A stretch of DNA of 64,000 bases from Coriobacteriia bacterium. GTDB taxonomy: Bacteria; Actinomycetota; Coriobacteriia; Anaerosomatales; Anaerosomataceae. The position numbers and the translations under genes were made by a program. The notes below the pieces were generated by a model. That model had not been told where the DNA came from, searched no databases, and worked only from the letters and a program-made list of their open reading frames with translations. The stretch lies in contig JAUSBY010000005.1 of NCBI GenBank assembly GCA_030651765.1, forward strand, positions 1 through 64,000, written 5' to 3'. Below, in pieces: positions 63,624 to 64,000 of this stretch (position 1 is the first letter of the stretch; each line of letters begins with the position of its first letter).

Positions 63624-64000
63624 TCACTCGCCGAGACGCGCGACCTCTTCCATCAGGGCGTCGACGATCTCAGCTTCGGGCACCTTGCGAACCGGCGTAC
63701 CGTGGGCGAACAGAAGTCCGACCCCCTTGCCGGCGGCAACGCCGACGTCGGCCTCGCGCGCCTCGCCCGGGCCGTTCACGACACACCCCATGACCGCGAC
63801 CTTCACCGGCGCCGCTACGGCGCGAAGCCGCTCCTCGATCTCGCGCGCGATGGGAACGAGGTCGACCTCGCAGCGGCCACAGGTGGGACACGAGATGAGT
63901 TCGGGCCCACGTCGCCTGATGTCGAGGGCGGCGAGGATCTCCCACGCGACACGCACTTCCTCCTCAGGGGGTGCGGTGAGCGAGACACGCAGCGTGTCGC
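63624..64000 (-). CDS. ispG: 4-hydroxy-3-methylbut-2-enyl diphosphate synthase (flavodoxin), C-terminal part
   Basis: The frame is open to the right edge; only about 125 C-terminal codons are present. It contains DTLRVSLTAPPEEEVRVAWEI-type sequence, then SCPTCGRCEVDL with two iron-sulfur cysteines and VAVMGCVVNGPGEA with the third plus the catalytic Glu region, as in IspG (GcpE). It makes HMBPP in the MEP isoprenoid pathway, which also supplies the prenyl groups used by MiaA and undecaprenol. An apparent GTG start at 63956 is internal, not the true start. Confidence 0.95.
   Translation of the reverse strand, partial: DTLRVSLTAPPEEEVRVAWEILAALDIRRRGPELISCPTCGRCEVDLVPIAREIEERLRAVAAPVKVAVMGCVVNGPGEAREADVGVAAGKGVGLLFAHGTPVRKVPEAEIVDALMEEVARLGE

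Overview
The window is 64 kb of GC-rich bacterial chromosome, almost entirely coding. Several traits point to an actinobacterium close to the Coriobacteriia or the environmental Anaerosomatales-type lineages: high GC, a lexA / LysM-division-inhibitor / nrdR block like that of mycobacteria and corynebacteria, SOS boxes of the Gram-positive form CGAAC-N4-GTTCG, RNase Y plus RNase J, SpoVS outside any visible sporulation cluster, and lysine synthesis through LL-diaminopimelate aminotransferase. This placement is inferred from gene content; the window has no rRNA gene to confirm it. I saw no tRNA, rRNA, CRISPR array or transposase.

Layout. Positions 1-4955 (+): a LIV-type branched-chain amino acid ABC transporter (end of the binding protein, then livH, livM, livG, livF) followed by a phenylacetate-CoA ligase. 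Positions 4981-6312 (+): three small envelope or unknown genes. Positions 6468-10862 (-): a membrane family 2 glycosyltransferase, then uracil and purine permeases. Positions 11017-14834: dut, a thioredoxin-like gene and nrdR, then the divergent SOS pair of a LysM cell-division-inhibitor-like gene and lexA with three LexA boxes between them, then hflX, convergent with lexA. Positions 14851-21804 (-): one long run, spoVS, a PHP phosphoesterase, miaB, a LigB-AMMECR1 fusion, miaA, dapF and dapL, leading into hflX. Positions 21980-25727 (-): a GHKL ATPase of unknown role, rny with a structured leader or small RNA upstream, and recX. Positions 25731-37641 (-): recA behind its own SOS promoter, and upstream of it thpR, cinA, pgsA, rimO, yajQ, a RodZ-like gene, ftsK, uppP, rnj and dapA. 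A PASTA kinase follows at 37804-39216.

Positions 39217-40745 are the one clearly accessory segment: an orphan type I restriction-like nuclease gene flanked by inverted GTTAG-type sites, one pair of which folds like an integron attC site. Next come ask, dapB and an M16 peptidase (-), a CocE/NonD-type hydrolase (+), and an osmoprotectant ABC operon in the order yehZ-yehY-yehX-yehW with a DUF169 gene at its end. The right end is translation and RNA metabolism (-): ispG (cut by the window edge), a small NAD-binding protein, proS, then rimP-nusA-ylxR-infB-rbfA-nrnA-truB-ribF, then rpsO and pnp.

Functional threads: lysine and diaminopimelate synthesis is spread over three loci (ask-dapB, dapA, dapF-dapL) and lacks only aspartate-semialdehyde dehydrogenase here. 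DNA damage control (lexA, LysM inhibitor, recA, recX) shares one promoter design, with a LexA box filling the spacer between -35 and -10. RNA processing and modification (rny, rnj, pnp, nrnA, miaA, miaB, truB, rimO) is unusually concentrated. The rimP-nusA operon appears to carry a terminator in its own leader.
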